Positions 8,987 to 18,326 of a stretch of DNA of 18,347 nucleotides are shown piece by piece; the stretch's first letter is position 1, and the number at the start of each line of letters is the position of its first letter. The translations under genes were made by a program, and so were the position numbers. The notes beneath the pieces are model-generated. The model did no database searches. It worked only from the letters and a program-made list of their open reading frames with translations, and was not told the origin of the DNA. Source of the stretch: Asterionellopsis glacialis. Lineage: Eukaryota; Bacillariophyta; Plagiogrammaphyceae; Rhaphoneidales; Asterionellopsidaceae. Location of the stretch: positions 1 to 18,347 of the forward strand of contig WKLE02004813.1 in assembly GCA_014885115.2 (NCBI GenBank). The letters run 5' to 3'.

Positions 8987-9472
8987 TTTCTTTTCACTAC
9001 GATCTCAACGCAGAATCTTATTCGTCTACAAACTTGTCTTACTGATCACCGAGGGAGATAGATAAAGAGAGAGCAAAACAAACGATTAGCACTGTACCTT
9101 AGGTCGTACTGGTACGTGGTTGTCTTCTCCCCTGTCGTTCCGGAGTGAAGTTACCGTAGTCGAGAGAACTACTCGTACCTGCAGGGTACGATAGTCGTGA
9201 TTGATTTGGGACTTCTTAGGAGTATCTGAAGTTAGAAACGCAAGAACAGAAAACGAAGTTCTACCGCCATGTATGTATGGAATATAGTCGTCTCTGTACA
9301 AAACTGTACCGAAACATTACCTGGTACTAGAGGACTTGTCCTACTTCGTACCAAAATGTTCAGTTGGGTCGCTCTGGGAACCAAGCTTTTCAATGGTCCA
9401 GATATGACACACTACGTATAATAGTACAAACTACATAATTTGAAATTTGCCTTCTTTTCATACATAGATAGG

Positions 9473-9499
9473 TGTACTGTACATGTTGTACACAGTACA
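9473..9499. repeat. Inverted repeat (TGTACTGT / ACAGTACA)
   Basis: Perfect 8-bp arms TGTACTGT (9473-9480) and ACAGTACA (9492-9499) flank an 11-nt spacer that itself contains ACATGT. It is the GTAC-type symmetry seen across this region. It could form a hairpin or bind a dimeric protein; neither is shown. Confidence 0.55.
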
Positions 9500-10177
9500 A
9501 TGACCTACGTAGACATGCAATGCAGAAATATTTATGTGTCTCTTAAGTTCTAAAATTCGCAATTAACAAAGTGTATATTTTAGTACTGCCCCAGAGGCCG
9601 TTCAAAACTACTCTATTGTCTTTGTCGAATGAGATTCTTGTTCGCTTCTGATCGTGAGAAGTCTGAGAAGAGATACAATATATATTTATGCCGGTACTGA
9701 ACAGGAATATATGTACCGAGGTACCCATCATTTAAAAAAGTCTACCAGGTACCTGTACCATGTAATCTTTGCTTTATGCTGCATTCTAGTGTACCTTTTG
9801 ATGGTTCGCAAGAAGATAGCTTGCGTCAGAAATCTGATTTTTTCCCGTTCAGTGTCTTTTGGCATTCACACTACCTGGTACGATTTGATTTACTCATAAT
9901 ATGAATAATTATGAATAATAATTGTTAGATGATTTTAGCTTGACTATAAGAATGAAAGACAAATGTTTTAGACAATATTATTATTATGTTTAAGTTTCCA
10001 AATTGACTAGGAGGCGCGGACTTTCAATCATGTTCGGTAAAATACATGAAAAAGCGAGCATACCTATTTTTTTTATCATTTACACTTATATATTGACTCT
10101 ACACAAAATATCATACTTTTCGGATCGTTTGTTCTTTGCTTCTCTGAATTCGCGTTTAATCCCGAACCAAATTGCCT

Positions 10178-10195
10178 GTACCAGGTACCAGGTAC
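10178..10195. repeat. Two overlapping copies of GTACCAGGTAC
   Basis: The 11-mer occurs at 10178-10188 and again at 10185-10195, sharing GTAC. The tract continues into CAGGTA and two ACTGGTA strings up to 10216. This is the densest exact cluster of the motif. Confidence 0.65.
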
Positions 10196-10258
10196 AGGTA
10201 AAACTGGTAACTGGTAGGTAGGACTAGTTTAAATGCCATAAATATCAGTAGAAGCAAT

Positions 10259-10269
10259 GTACCAGGTAC
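10259..10269. repeat. GTACCAGGTAC copy
   Basis: An exact core copy. It is followed within 80 nt by degenerate copies (ATACCAGAT, GGTACCTGGGTAC, GTACAGGTAC, CCCGGTACGAC), so 10256-10340 is almost entirely built from GTAC/ACC/GGT strings. Confidence 0.62.
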
Positions 10270-10626
10270 CGTATATACCAGATTTACCAAGGTACCTGGG
10301 TACATTTTGTACAGGTACTACCCTACCCGGTACGACGTTCTATATATACAAGGAACGAATAATATTTTTGTTGGGCTTCTTCAACTTCCTTTGTTTAGAA
10401 TCATTTCATTGGTCCCCTGATCCAATAATTAATTTGTTGGCTTACGAGGGGTCCGAGACTGCCTTGTATGGGATACGTCATCAAATAATATCCATGATGC
10501 AGACTTATAAAATCCCTGTGCAGGATAGGATCTGAACACAGCACTAACACAGCACAGATCTATCACGGGGTATCCGTAAGGCACAGTTACTCGTCCTTCT
10601 TCAAGTCCCACTACTACATTTACCTC

Positions 10627-10644
10627 GTACCATGTACATGGTAC
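10627..10644. repeat. 18-bp perfect palindrome
   Basis: GTACCATGTACATGGTAC equals its own reverse complement. It has GTAC at both ends and at the centre, and ACTGGTAAGG follows directly. Confidence 0.65.
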
Positions 10645-11543
10645 TGGTAAGGTATGGAGTTTCCTACGAGCGGATGCACGAGCCTATGCATTTTATTATA
10701 ATATTATTATCAATTATCATCCTCATATATCAGTATCATTGACTAGGATAACGTGGATTTAACCATTATTATTACCAGGTATGGTAGACCCTACCTTGTA
10801 TCCGGTACCAACTGGACTTACCAGGTAAGGTCCTTCCTAGCACCGGTACGACCTTTCTGCAAACCAGAACTACTTTCTAGAGTTAGTAGTGTCTTGTATT
10901 TCGAATACAGTGCAATGAACTTAAACAAAAAATATTTTTAGGTAGTAGGATCCTAATTTTTTCTCTTTTTCAACGACAAGCAATCATCTCTCAAATTTAT
11001 CCTAGATTTTTAAAATATGACCACTAAACATAGATATGCACCAGATACCCCTTCAATTACTAAATACCCAGTACCATTTAGGCAACATCCATTATTTTGT
11101 GTGTGGATATGAATCCGAGTTCTTTCGTCCATATTTCAAAACCTTCCATAGAAGGAGCATGTAACAAGTAATATTTTTCAATAGTTTTGAAATGTACCCC
11201 AGCTTTTCTAGCAGATGATCTACCGAAGACGCCTATCATCAAGGTCTTCTTTGTTGCTAATTCTAGCTGTAGGTGCAACCAAAAGTGAATGTGCAAAATT
11301 GACGATCTTTGGTAGTGATCTAAAGTATGGAATGGCTCACTTCATTGTCAGAGGATGAGAGCTCTCCAACATTCATTGCTCATTCTACACCAGAAATGCT
11401 GAAAATTTCTTTTACGTAAAAATTAAATTTTGAATAGTCCCTCGTATAATCTTGGAAATTAAACCCTGTAGTTGCTTGATATTTCTACCCATTTCAGCTC
11501 ACCCCTAATACGATACTACAGCTATCCCAAGTTGCTTCATCTC

Positions 11544-13076
11544 TCATGCTGTTTTTGCATGAGCAACATTGTTCATGGGTAATAAACTGAGAGGTTGATC
11601 ATACCCACCCATCCCAAGCCTCGTTGAACACGGATATTCTTGAGAAGTGGTCGAGCTTAAAACACCACCATATTCTGCAGGTCTTGAAGTCACATTGTGA
11701 GGAATGGACACTCCCATGCTTGTAAGAGGTAAGCCATAACCAGCAGTGCCAACCTGTGACGCTTGAGAAGAGGCACCGAGACATTCTCTTCCATAAGGTG
11801 TCGCTGATGACGAAGGCATGCTAAGCAAATCTCGAGTACGACCAAATTGTGCTGTTGCTAGTGATTCTGGTGGGACTAGATTTCCAGTCCTATAAGCCGA
11901 GGACATTTCATACATATTTCTACTATCATCAACAATTCCACCTCTTTGTGTTGTACAAGGAATAACACCAAATCTGCTTCTCCTATCTCCATGCAGATCT
12001 CTTGAAATGGAAGAAGATCGGCGGGTTACATCATATTCATAGTACTCTCTAGGTTGTTGCGAAGGGAAGCCTATCGCATGAGTCGTAGAAGGAGCCGGAC
12101 GCCGTTCAAATTCAGCAGCTCCCAAAATACGACCCGAAGTAACCGCTGAAGTGACCCTCTCTCGAAGGCGTCTGGTGACTTCAAGTTCCACTGCAATGTC
12201 AAAAGTACTTACATCATCATGCATTGCACCATAGTGATCTGTTAAACCTCTAGATGCTTGAGCTTGAAGTTGTGCAATTTCTGCCATCTCATGACGGGAT
12301 AATTTAGGAGGAAACTGTGAAACGGCGAGTGATGAAGATGGGTGAGATGCAGTCATTGAGGAAGCTTGTTGTACAACATTCTTTTTGGTGGACTTTGGCT
12401 GATAACACGTCATTGTATCAGCGAGATCCAATCTCCCTTTTTGAAAGTTCTTGTGGAAGAAGGCCCCAGATTCATCTCCTCGGAGATGACGCTGAAACCC
12501 CCAGCGATGGAGTTTACGAGTAAAACTTGAGAATTTCGCATCCTTGAAGTAAATTGGAAGAACTTTGAGTGTGAATTCTTTGGGATTCATTATCACAAAA
12601 GACTTCCCATCGGGGACCCAAGTTAGGATGTCACTGAACTCTTTCATTGACAGGACTTTCATTAGCTACGAATAAATAACCGAAAGAAATTTAGTGGTAC
12701 ATTACGGTAAAAATTTCACACGAGTGACCCAATATTTTCTTACCTTCAAAGTGAACGGAATTGCCTTTTTCCGACCACTCCTGGTGTAACGCTCAGGAAT
12801 GACAAACTCTTTGTTGTCCTCCTCCGCTCCCTTTTCATTCACTTCCTCCGTGGATGGCACAGGGCCGCTTGTAGCAGAATTAACAAGGTCTGTGGGACTA
12901 TTTGCTGCTGAGGCCGATGTTTTCAAAGGAGGCTTCTCCAGTTCAGTTTTAGTACACGCATCCTTTCTGTTTCCTTCTCCACTAGACGTCTCGACCTTGT
13001 CAGGTATGCGTCCGCAAGATGATACGGTATCGTTCATGTTGGTCAACGGAAGTGTCAAAGGTTTCTTCGCTGGCAT
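11544..13076 (-). CDS. HSF-type transcription factor 2 (paralogue of factor 1)
   Basis: The exons are 13076-12744 and 12665-11544 on the minus strand, giving 484 residues. The HSF DNA-binding domain spans about 90-200. It starts with IPERYTRSGRKKAIPF, continues LMKVLSMKEFSDILTWVP, and has the recognition-helix segment SSFTRKLHRWGFQRH, identical to factor 1. A GAFFHKNFQKGR-type wing end and MTCYQ close the domain, again matching factor 1. The N-terminus is Ser/Thr/Glu-rich and disordered. DVSTFDIAVELEVTRRLRE (262-280) is the second segment shared with factor 1. The C-terminus is Ser/Gly/Tyr-rich with no coiled coil, unlike factor 1. The frame opens at a TTG at 13112, but the first ATG is at 13076; a later in-frame ATG (NMNDT) is also possible. 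The two genes share strand and intron position and clearly arose by duplication. Binding targets are unknown. Confidence 0.92.
12666..12743 (-). other. HSF factor 2 intron
   Basis: A 78-nt phase-0 intron with donor CTTGAAG-type context AAG|GTAAGA and acceptor TTCGTAG|CTAATG. Splicing gives IPFTLK-LMKVLS. Position and phase match factor 1 exactly, although the intron sequences and lengths differ. Confidence 0.9.
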
Positions 13077-14849
13077 GTGTTGAGTATTGGTAGCTCCCGC
13101 TAGAAATAACAAATCGGTAGACGCACTTCGAATATGATTTCAGAAATACCGTGTCAATTCCCGCGGTAGTTTTTCTCCGTTTTGTGTTTCTCGTAAATCC
13201 CCGAGTAAATCGTGTGTTCTTTCTGTTTGTCTTCGTACCCTCTCTCTTTTTCCATATACTATATACAGAGTGATACCAGGTAGTCTTAGAGGACTAGAAC
13301 TAACAGGTACTGTACGCGGAAGACTAGGACCCTACATATGACTATCGACCTGACTGTACCTTACCCTACCAGGTATGAAAAGGACCTGACTGGTAGTTCT
13401 AACGATAGTTTCATAAACGTCAGTTTAATTGATACAAAAATGTCTGACTCTGAAACTGTTCTATCTGGCATTTCTATGGTTTTTTTCGTCCGTGCAAAAA
13501 TTCAATTGAGCTAGTACCAGGTTGAGCTATTCTAACTAGTCTCTACTATCTACCTTATACATATATTTTATGTATAGTTTTACTTAGCAGCTTATTTATG
13601 ATGAAACCTTCATGGGCTATCTTGTCTTTTTTGTTTTTGCTACTGTTTTGTATTCGATTGATTATCATTCGGTCCTAGAAACCCAATGTAATTCTCGAAA
13701 TCAGGAACCTCTCTCAAATTATCCCCCTTTCCGAAAGAACATTATTTAGCTTTCCTAAAGAAAACTTATTACAATAGGGCGATATTATACTTTTTCCTCC
13801 AAATTAATTTTCTTAACGAAAAGCATCAATCTAATTATTGGTATTAATACTTTCTCTGCATACCACTACATGAATCCTAAGTACTGGCTATATTGCATTA
13901 TGTGTGATACATAGGCGAAGTGATGACGTACGGTATATGTTCACGAAGACTGTTGTTTCTAATTGAAAGAAAGTTTGTGATTCGCGACTTCACCTATTTC
14001 AGGAGTAAACCAGCTTCTGATATTACCTGGTATTCAATGGAAATTGGTATACCTATGTGGCTTACTACTACACTCTGCACGAAGTCATTAGATATGTGTC
14101 AACATGTACAAGGTTCATTTCTATCTACAGTATTGTGGATCGTGTTGATTGATACCAACGGCCAGACAAGGTCTATATGATTTGTATTAGTAAAGTATTA
14201 ATTAATTCATACCCAAAGAAATGGGAACTTACAGCATCCTTAGAAGCATTCCTTGTTTCAATACTGTACTGTGCCAGGTATTTTAAAAATAGGCTCGTTA
14301 GGTATTTAGTCCTACCGGTACTTATTATCTTTGGACATAAATATCAGTTGGCATGTCCCATTCTTTTTAGAGGTCTTCTTTGAGTGTATGAAAGAAGGCG
14401 TAAATATGCCCCTTTTTCTTCAAATACCATTCATCTGTCAAAGAGAAATATGTACCTGTAGCCACAGGACTAATGCACCAAGGTTCCTGTACTAAGCAGA
14501 ATATAAGGTACCAGGGACATAACAACTTCATGCATGCTAAAAGTATTTCATACTCCAACATTTTTTTGTATTGATGTAAAAGGAGGGGTATGTATTAGGA
14601 CCTTTAATTGTATGACGTTCCAGATATCCCATCTCAACATAGTCATGGGGAGGATTATTGTACAGGTAAAACAATAATATTTTATTTCTCAATAAGTACC
14701 AGGTAGTGTTTAGTGAATGACTGTACCAGCCAGGGGGGGGTTATTAATAATTACAAGAAGGGATCTACAGTAAAAGGTATTCCTGATCAGAGTGCTACCT
14801 CTAGAGAGAGGTGATAGTAGTCCCAAGTCCTACCTGGTACATCGTGTTG

Positions 14850-14869
14850 GTCGTACCTCCAGGTACGAC
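14850..14869. repeat. Inverted repeat GTCGTACCT / AGGTACGAC
   Basis: Perfect 9-bp arms (14850-14858 and 14861-14869) are separated only by CC. GGTACC follows at about 14876, and CTACCTGGTAC lies about 20 nt before it. The symmetry is that of a dimer binding site or short cruciform. Confidence 0.62.
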
Positions 14870-15128
14870 TACGAGGGTACCTTTTACGTATGGCTGCATT
14901 CTGAAACTGATGCCGGAACAGCGCTGGCGGAACTCTTGTTTGCTCTGTCTGAACATACGGGCAACTAAAATGAGTTCTACTAGAGTCCTACTGTCTATAC
15001 AAGGTAGTCTATTTTGTCCAAAAAATAAACAGAGATGTTTTGAATCGGTATATTTTCCAGCTTCCTCTACTGGTCCTACGTACTATCATACCTAGTACCC
15101 GCCCTGGAACGGCGAAGCACCACCAGAG

Positions 15129-15143
15129 GAGTACCAGGTACTC
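15129..15143. repeat. GAGTACCAGGTACTC palindrome
   Basis: An odd-centred palindrome with 7-bp arms containing the exact GTACCAGGTAC core at 15131-15141, about 270 nt upstream of the BRF1 start. Confidence 0.62.
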
Positions 15144-15169
15144 TTACAGGTAGGGTCTACTTGTGCCAT

Positions 15170-15180
15170 GTACCAGGTAC
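15170..15180. repeat. GTACCAGGTAC copy
   Basis: An exact core copy in ATGTACCAGGTACGAGG, 39 bp after the previous copy (start to start). A degenerate CCTGTACTG follows. Confidence 0.6.
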
Positions 15181-15287
15181 GAGGACCTGTACTGTCCTTC
15201 CTTTTATGATTAACCCTCCCCCCATCAACTCAAAACCTTGAAGCCATCTGGCGCTCTCTGGCACTGCCTTTCAGACCCGCCAAGAGC

Positions 15288-15305
15288 CAGAGCTCGATAG
15301 CTCTG
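15288..15305. other. Small perfect hairpin upstream of BRF1
   Basis: CAGAGCT (15288-15294) and AGCTCTG (15299-15305) pair perfectly around a CGAT loop. An overlapping alternative pairs CTCTGGC (15256-15262) with GCCAGAG (15286-15292). This could be a 5' UTR structure in the BRF1 mRNA or a promoter element. The transcription start is unknown. Confidence 0.4.
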
Positions 15306-15411
15306 CGGCGGCAGGTAGAGGCTGTCAAAGCAAAGTCTTTTGTTTGACGCAAACATTGCGTCCTACTTTAGTTCTTCATCTGTAGGTCCTCTAGTTTCAG
15401 AAACGACAATC

Positions 15412-17410
15412 ATGGCAAGAGGAGTCAGCTTTGCTGAGGAATGGACAGATGGTGATGGCGACACGGGACCGACAGGTGTTGGTGACGAGCATGGAGAAGG
15501 TTCACCGACAATGAAAAGTCGAAGTTCTGCGGCAGCATCGTCATCAGGTCCAATATGTCCAAATTGTGGTTCCAAGGAAATTGAACAGCACGATGCATCG
15601 GGGGCATCTGTCTGCACAGATTGTGGTGTAGTAGTGGAAGAAAATGCAATTGTATCATCCGTAGAATTCGTAGAGGGTGCTGGAGGCAGTTCCAGTATGG
15701 TGGGACAATTTGTATCGGCTACAAGTTCCAAGGCCTACACTGGTGGCGGCAGCGGTGGTAGGGGTGGTCGGTATGGGTTCAGTCGAGATTCTCGCGAAAC
15801 AACCTTAGCAAATGGACGACGACGTATCCAAGATGTAGCAAGTCGTCTTCGATTAGGTTCACTGTACGTTGATGCTGCACATCGGCTATTTACAATTGCT
15901 GTTGAAAAGAATTTCGTACAAGGAAGACGAACGACTCATGTTGTAGCAGCATGTCTATATATTGCCTGTCGACAAGAAAAGAGTCAACATATGCTTATCG
16001 ATTTTTCAGATGCTCTTCAAGTGAATGTATATACCTTGGGCACGTGCTTTTTGAAATTTCGGAGACTTTTGGGTTTGAAGCTAGAGATTATTGATCCAGC
16101 GCTCTATGTTTATCGTTTTGCTGCTCATTTGGACCTTGATGAGAAGGCTAATGCTGTAACCTTGACCGCTCTTCGACTTGTGGGGAGAATGAAAAGAGAT
16201 TGGATCGTGGCAGGTCGTCGGCCGGCTGGTATTTGTGCAGCTGCTCTTCTTATTGCTGCAAGAGCTCATGGCTTTTCAAGGCATCATCAAGATGTTACTA
16301 AAGTGCTGCGGGTGGGTATGCTTGTCAACACTAATTCATTTCGAAAAAAGAAATGCTGAGAGATGATTTGTGTTTGTTGCCTTTGATTAACGTTACTCAT
16401 TAACCCTGTTGCATTTTTGATCATTTATTGGATTCTAACAGGTCTGTGGAATGACAGTTACAAATCGTGTAAAAGAATTCGAAATGACTCCTAGTGCAAA
16501 CTTGACGTTGGACCAATTCAATACTGTAGATCTTGAAACAGAGGCTGATCCGCCAGTGTTTACGAGAAATCGTATTCGAGAGGCTCGTGCTGTAGCCATC
16601 CAAGAAAATAATACGGAACTTTTGACAAGTGGTGCATTAGATGATCCTCGTGAGGGTAAGCATGCATCAAAATGGAGAGAGGGTCCGACGTCACGGAATA
16701 ATGAGAAGAAAGAAAAGTTCAAAGAAATGTATCAGGATCTAAGAGAAGACTTAATGGATTCTTCAGGAACTGAAATAGTTGCAGCAGTACCAGAAAATCA
16801 ACAAATTGTTGCCAGAAATGCTGTCGCGGAAGTCCCAGACTCACTAGCTCATATGTATCCGACAGGAAACAACAAAAAGCCTTTGGTATTGCCCAACCAA
16901 GCTACAGCGGAAGAACTCCAAGCTTCGACATTACCAACCGAAGCAAAGATTAATTTGAACGAATGGATAGATGATATGCCGGATTCTCACGTGGCAGATG
17001 TAGACAACTTGTTCAGGAGTGATGACGAGATGAAACAAATGGAGGCTGCGTTTAATAGTCTCAACAAAGATTATTTAGCACAGCAAGAACGGAAGGAAAG
17101 CGAACGTCTCAATGCTGAGGCTGCCGAAAAGAACAAAGAAAAGGATGAAGCAGCCCAGGCCGAAGGTCGTGCCCGATACCTCAAGTCTGGTCGAAGTAAA
17201 AAGCGACGACGTGACGGAGAACCGAGTGATGGGGATGAAGCTCAAACTACGGAAGAGGCGTTATTGGCAGCTGTTTCTAATCGAAAGATTTCTCGAAAGA
17301 TTAACTACGATGCAATGAGCGCTATTTTTGATGGTGGGCATTTCTCTACTGACCTATTGGACGATGAAAATGGTACTTCTCAAAATGAGACTGAATTTGC
17401 TATGATTTAA
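15412..17410 (+). CDS. BRF1: BRF1, TFIIB-related factor of RNA polymerase III TFIIIB
   Basis: The exons are 15412-16311 and 16442-17410, encoding 622 residues. BRF1 with TBP and BDP1 forms TFIIIB, which recruits RNA polymerase III to tRNA and 5S genes. The N-terminal zinc ribbon has C49-x2-C52-x15-C68-x2-C71. A Gly-rich linker follows (about 110-125). Two cyclin-like repeats run from about 138 to 220 and 221 to 330, with HVVAACLYIACRQE and AGICAAALLIAARAHGFSR as their core helices. Past the repeats comes a BRF1-type extension including NEWIDDMPDSHV and a basic RSKKRRR patch. The conserved C-terminal TBP-binding motif ISRKINYDAMSAIF (583-596) separates BRF1 from TFIIB, which ends after the cyclin repeats. 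The ATG at 15412 has A at -3 and G at +4; upstream frame continues only to a TTG. It is convergent with the SDR gene, 126 nt away. Confidence 0.95.
16312..16441 (+). other. BRF1 intron
   Basis: A 130-nt phase-0 intron with donor CTGCGG|GTGGGT and acceptor TTCTAACAG|GTCTGTGG. This pairing restores VTKVLR-VCGMTVTNRVKEF inside the second cyclin repeat. The GTATGC donor 5 nt downstream would shift the frame, so GTGGGT is preferred despite being less canonical. TTCTAAC just before the acceptor resembles a branch-point sequence. Confidence 0.86.
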
Positions 17411-17536
17411 AATTTTAAAGTTTCTGCTATAAAAAGCCAATGTTAATTATTCCAAAAATTGCTTCCTGATTTTATACTTATTTCCTTCTACCGGTATCTA
17501 ATCTGATAAAAATGTGCTCGCACTGTCTCTCAGTAC

Positions 17537-18326
17537 TTATCGGCTGTCATCTGCCAAAAGAGACAGCATGTCAAGGTTGCACTCCGGATGAAGTTCCAAT
17601 ATGGAACCAGTCATCATTGCACTAGCACTAGACAACAAGAAACCTACAGTCGAGGATACATCTTCCGGGCGAAGGATACGACCCATGGGAACGCCCCCAT
17701 CGGCTCTTTCGGCCCAGCTATCATCAGACTGTTGCCTTTGTAATTTGTCTTCGTTCTCAGTTAAGCACCATCCCATATTAACACCATTCACACGAATACC
17801 CTTTGGAGCAAGTTCAGCGGCATTGTTCTTGGTCAAGGCGACCAAAGCAGCTTTACTGGTACTGTAGGCCATAATAAAGGGGGCTCCGCCATGAGCTGCA
17901 ACGCTACAAATATTGACAATACTTCCTCCCTTCACATTGTTGTCGATCATATGTTTTGCCGCTGCTTGTGTGATGAGAAATGGAGCGCGCACATTGAGAG
18001 CCATTTGCATATCGAACGAATCAGCAGTTGTGGTAAAAAGGTTACCACGTTCAGTTGTGGCAGCTGCATTCACAACTCCAGAAATGGGACCAACTTCCTT
18101 CATGGCTTCCGCAGCTCTAGTGATGACAGAGGAACAATCTTCAACATTGCTCATATCTGCACCAACCCATTCACAACGGCAATCAGACGAAGAGAGCTCA
18201 TCGCATACCTTTAGACCCTTGTCCTTTGACCGAGATACGAGAACCAATCCAGCAGCACCTTGCCCCTTCAACATACGAGCAATTGCTAAACCAAGACCCT
18301 GGCTTCCACCGGTAATCAAGTACACG
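17537..18326 (-). CDS. Short-chain dehydrogenase/reductase (SDR), 5' exon outside window
   Basis: The visible exon encodes 262 residues of a classical SDR, an NAD(P)-dependent oxidoreductase with a Rossmann fold. The cofactor loop is TGGSQGLG at the very start of the exon. The catalytic set is N111, S141 (NICSVAA) and Y154-x3-K158 (YSTSK), numbered from the first visible codon at 18325. The usual NNAG is NAAA here, and the loop after the sixth strand reads NMGWCLTE instead of the common PG motif. The exon has no in-frame ATG at its head. It is preceded by a pyrimidine tract of TTTC repeats and CAG (18347-18327), so the true start and probably the first beta-strand residues lie in an exon beyond the right edge. 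The substrate cannot be inferred. Translation ends at TGA/TAG complement at 17537-17539. Confidence 0.88.

Larger units (their letters stand above)
8987..11543. repeat. Gene-poor 2.6-kb region rich in GTAC palindromes
   Basis: No gene is recognisable between the HSF factor 1 start and the factor 2 stop. From about 9087 to 10850 the sequence repeatedly shows TACCAGGTA, TACCTGGTA, GGTACC and related strings on both strands. Examples are near 9319, 9744, 9871, 10178-10195, 10259-10269, 10290, 10627-10644 and 10770-10830. AT-rich patches with ATTATTAT runs lie at about 9897-9990 and 10689-10735. From about 10950 the GTAC motif thins out. Open frames are short and most begin at TTG. One of 72 codons at 11078-11296 (minus) is tidy but unidentified. 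The part just upstream of 8986 must include the factor 1 promoter, and the part before 11543 should hold the factor 2 3' UTR. Confidence 0.6.
13077..15411. repeat. Gene-poor 2.3-kb divergent region with GTAC palindromes
   Basis: This lies between the divergently transcribed HSF factor 2 and BRF1 genes and must hold both promoters. No gene is recognisable. Strings of the TACCAGGTA/GGTACC type occur near 13274, 13316, 13366, 13514, 14026, 14275, 14507, 14697, 14830-14880 and 15131-15180. About 13560-14020 is AT-rich and mostly free of them. An eight-G run sits near 14733. A frame of 86 codons at 13920-14180 starts from GTG or ATG but resembles nothing I know. The last 150 nt before BRF1 are more GC-rich and hold a small hairpin. 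Confidence 0.58.

Noticed and set aside
8568..9065. 165-codon plus-strand frame over HSF factor 1 exon 1
   Set aside because: Antisense to a well-supported exon; Ser/Leu-rich composition reflects the opposite strand's acidic codons.
9210..9265. Heat-shock element upstream of HSF factor 1
   Set aside because: Several GAA and one TTC occur, but not as alternating 5-bp units (nGAAnnTTCnnGAAn), so it does not meet the HSE definition.
10178..10340. CRISPR-like or tandem repeat array
   Set aside because: The repeats are too short, unevenly spaced and overlapping, with no constant spacers, and the genome is eukaryotic.
13920..14180. 86-codon plus-strand frame as a gene or transposase fragment
   Set aside because: No recognisable motif, AT-rich surroundings, and a peptide composition typical of random non-coding sequence. 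I could not match it to a DDE transposase or reverse transcriptase.
14367..14561. 64-codon minus-strand frame
   Set aside because: Short, no motif, and overlaps motif-bearing intergenic DNA (GGTACC at about 14507).
15240..15310. Possible tRNA gene upstream of BRF1
   Set aside because: It has stems, but no recognisable A and B boxes (no GGTTCGANTCC-type B box) and no cloverleaf could be drawn.
15363..15731. 122-codon minus-strand frame at the BRF1 start
   Set aside because: Antisense shadow of the BRF1 zinc-ribbon exon, where the plus-strand protein is unambiguous.
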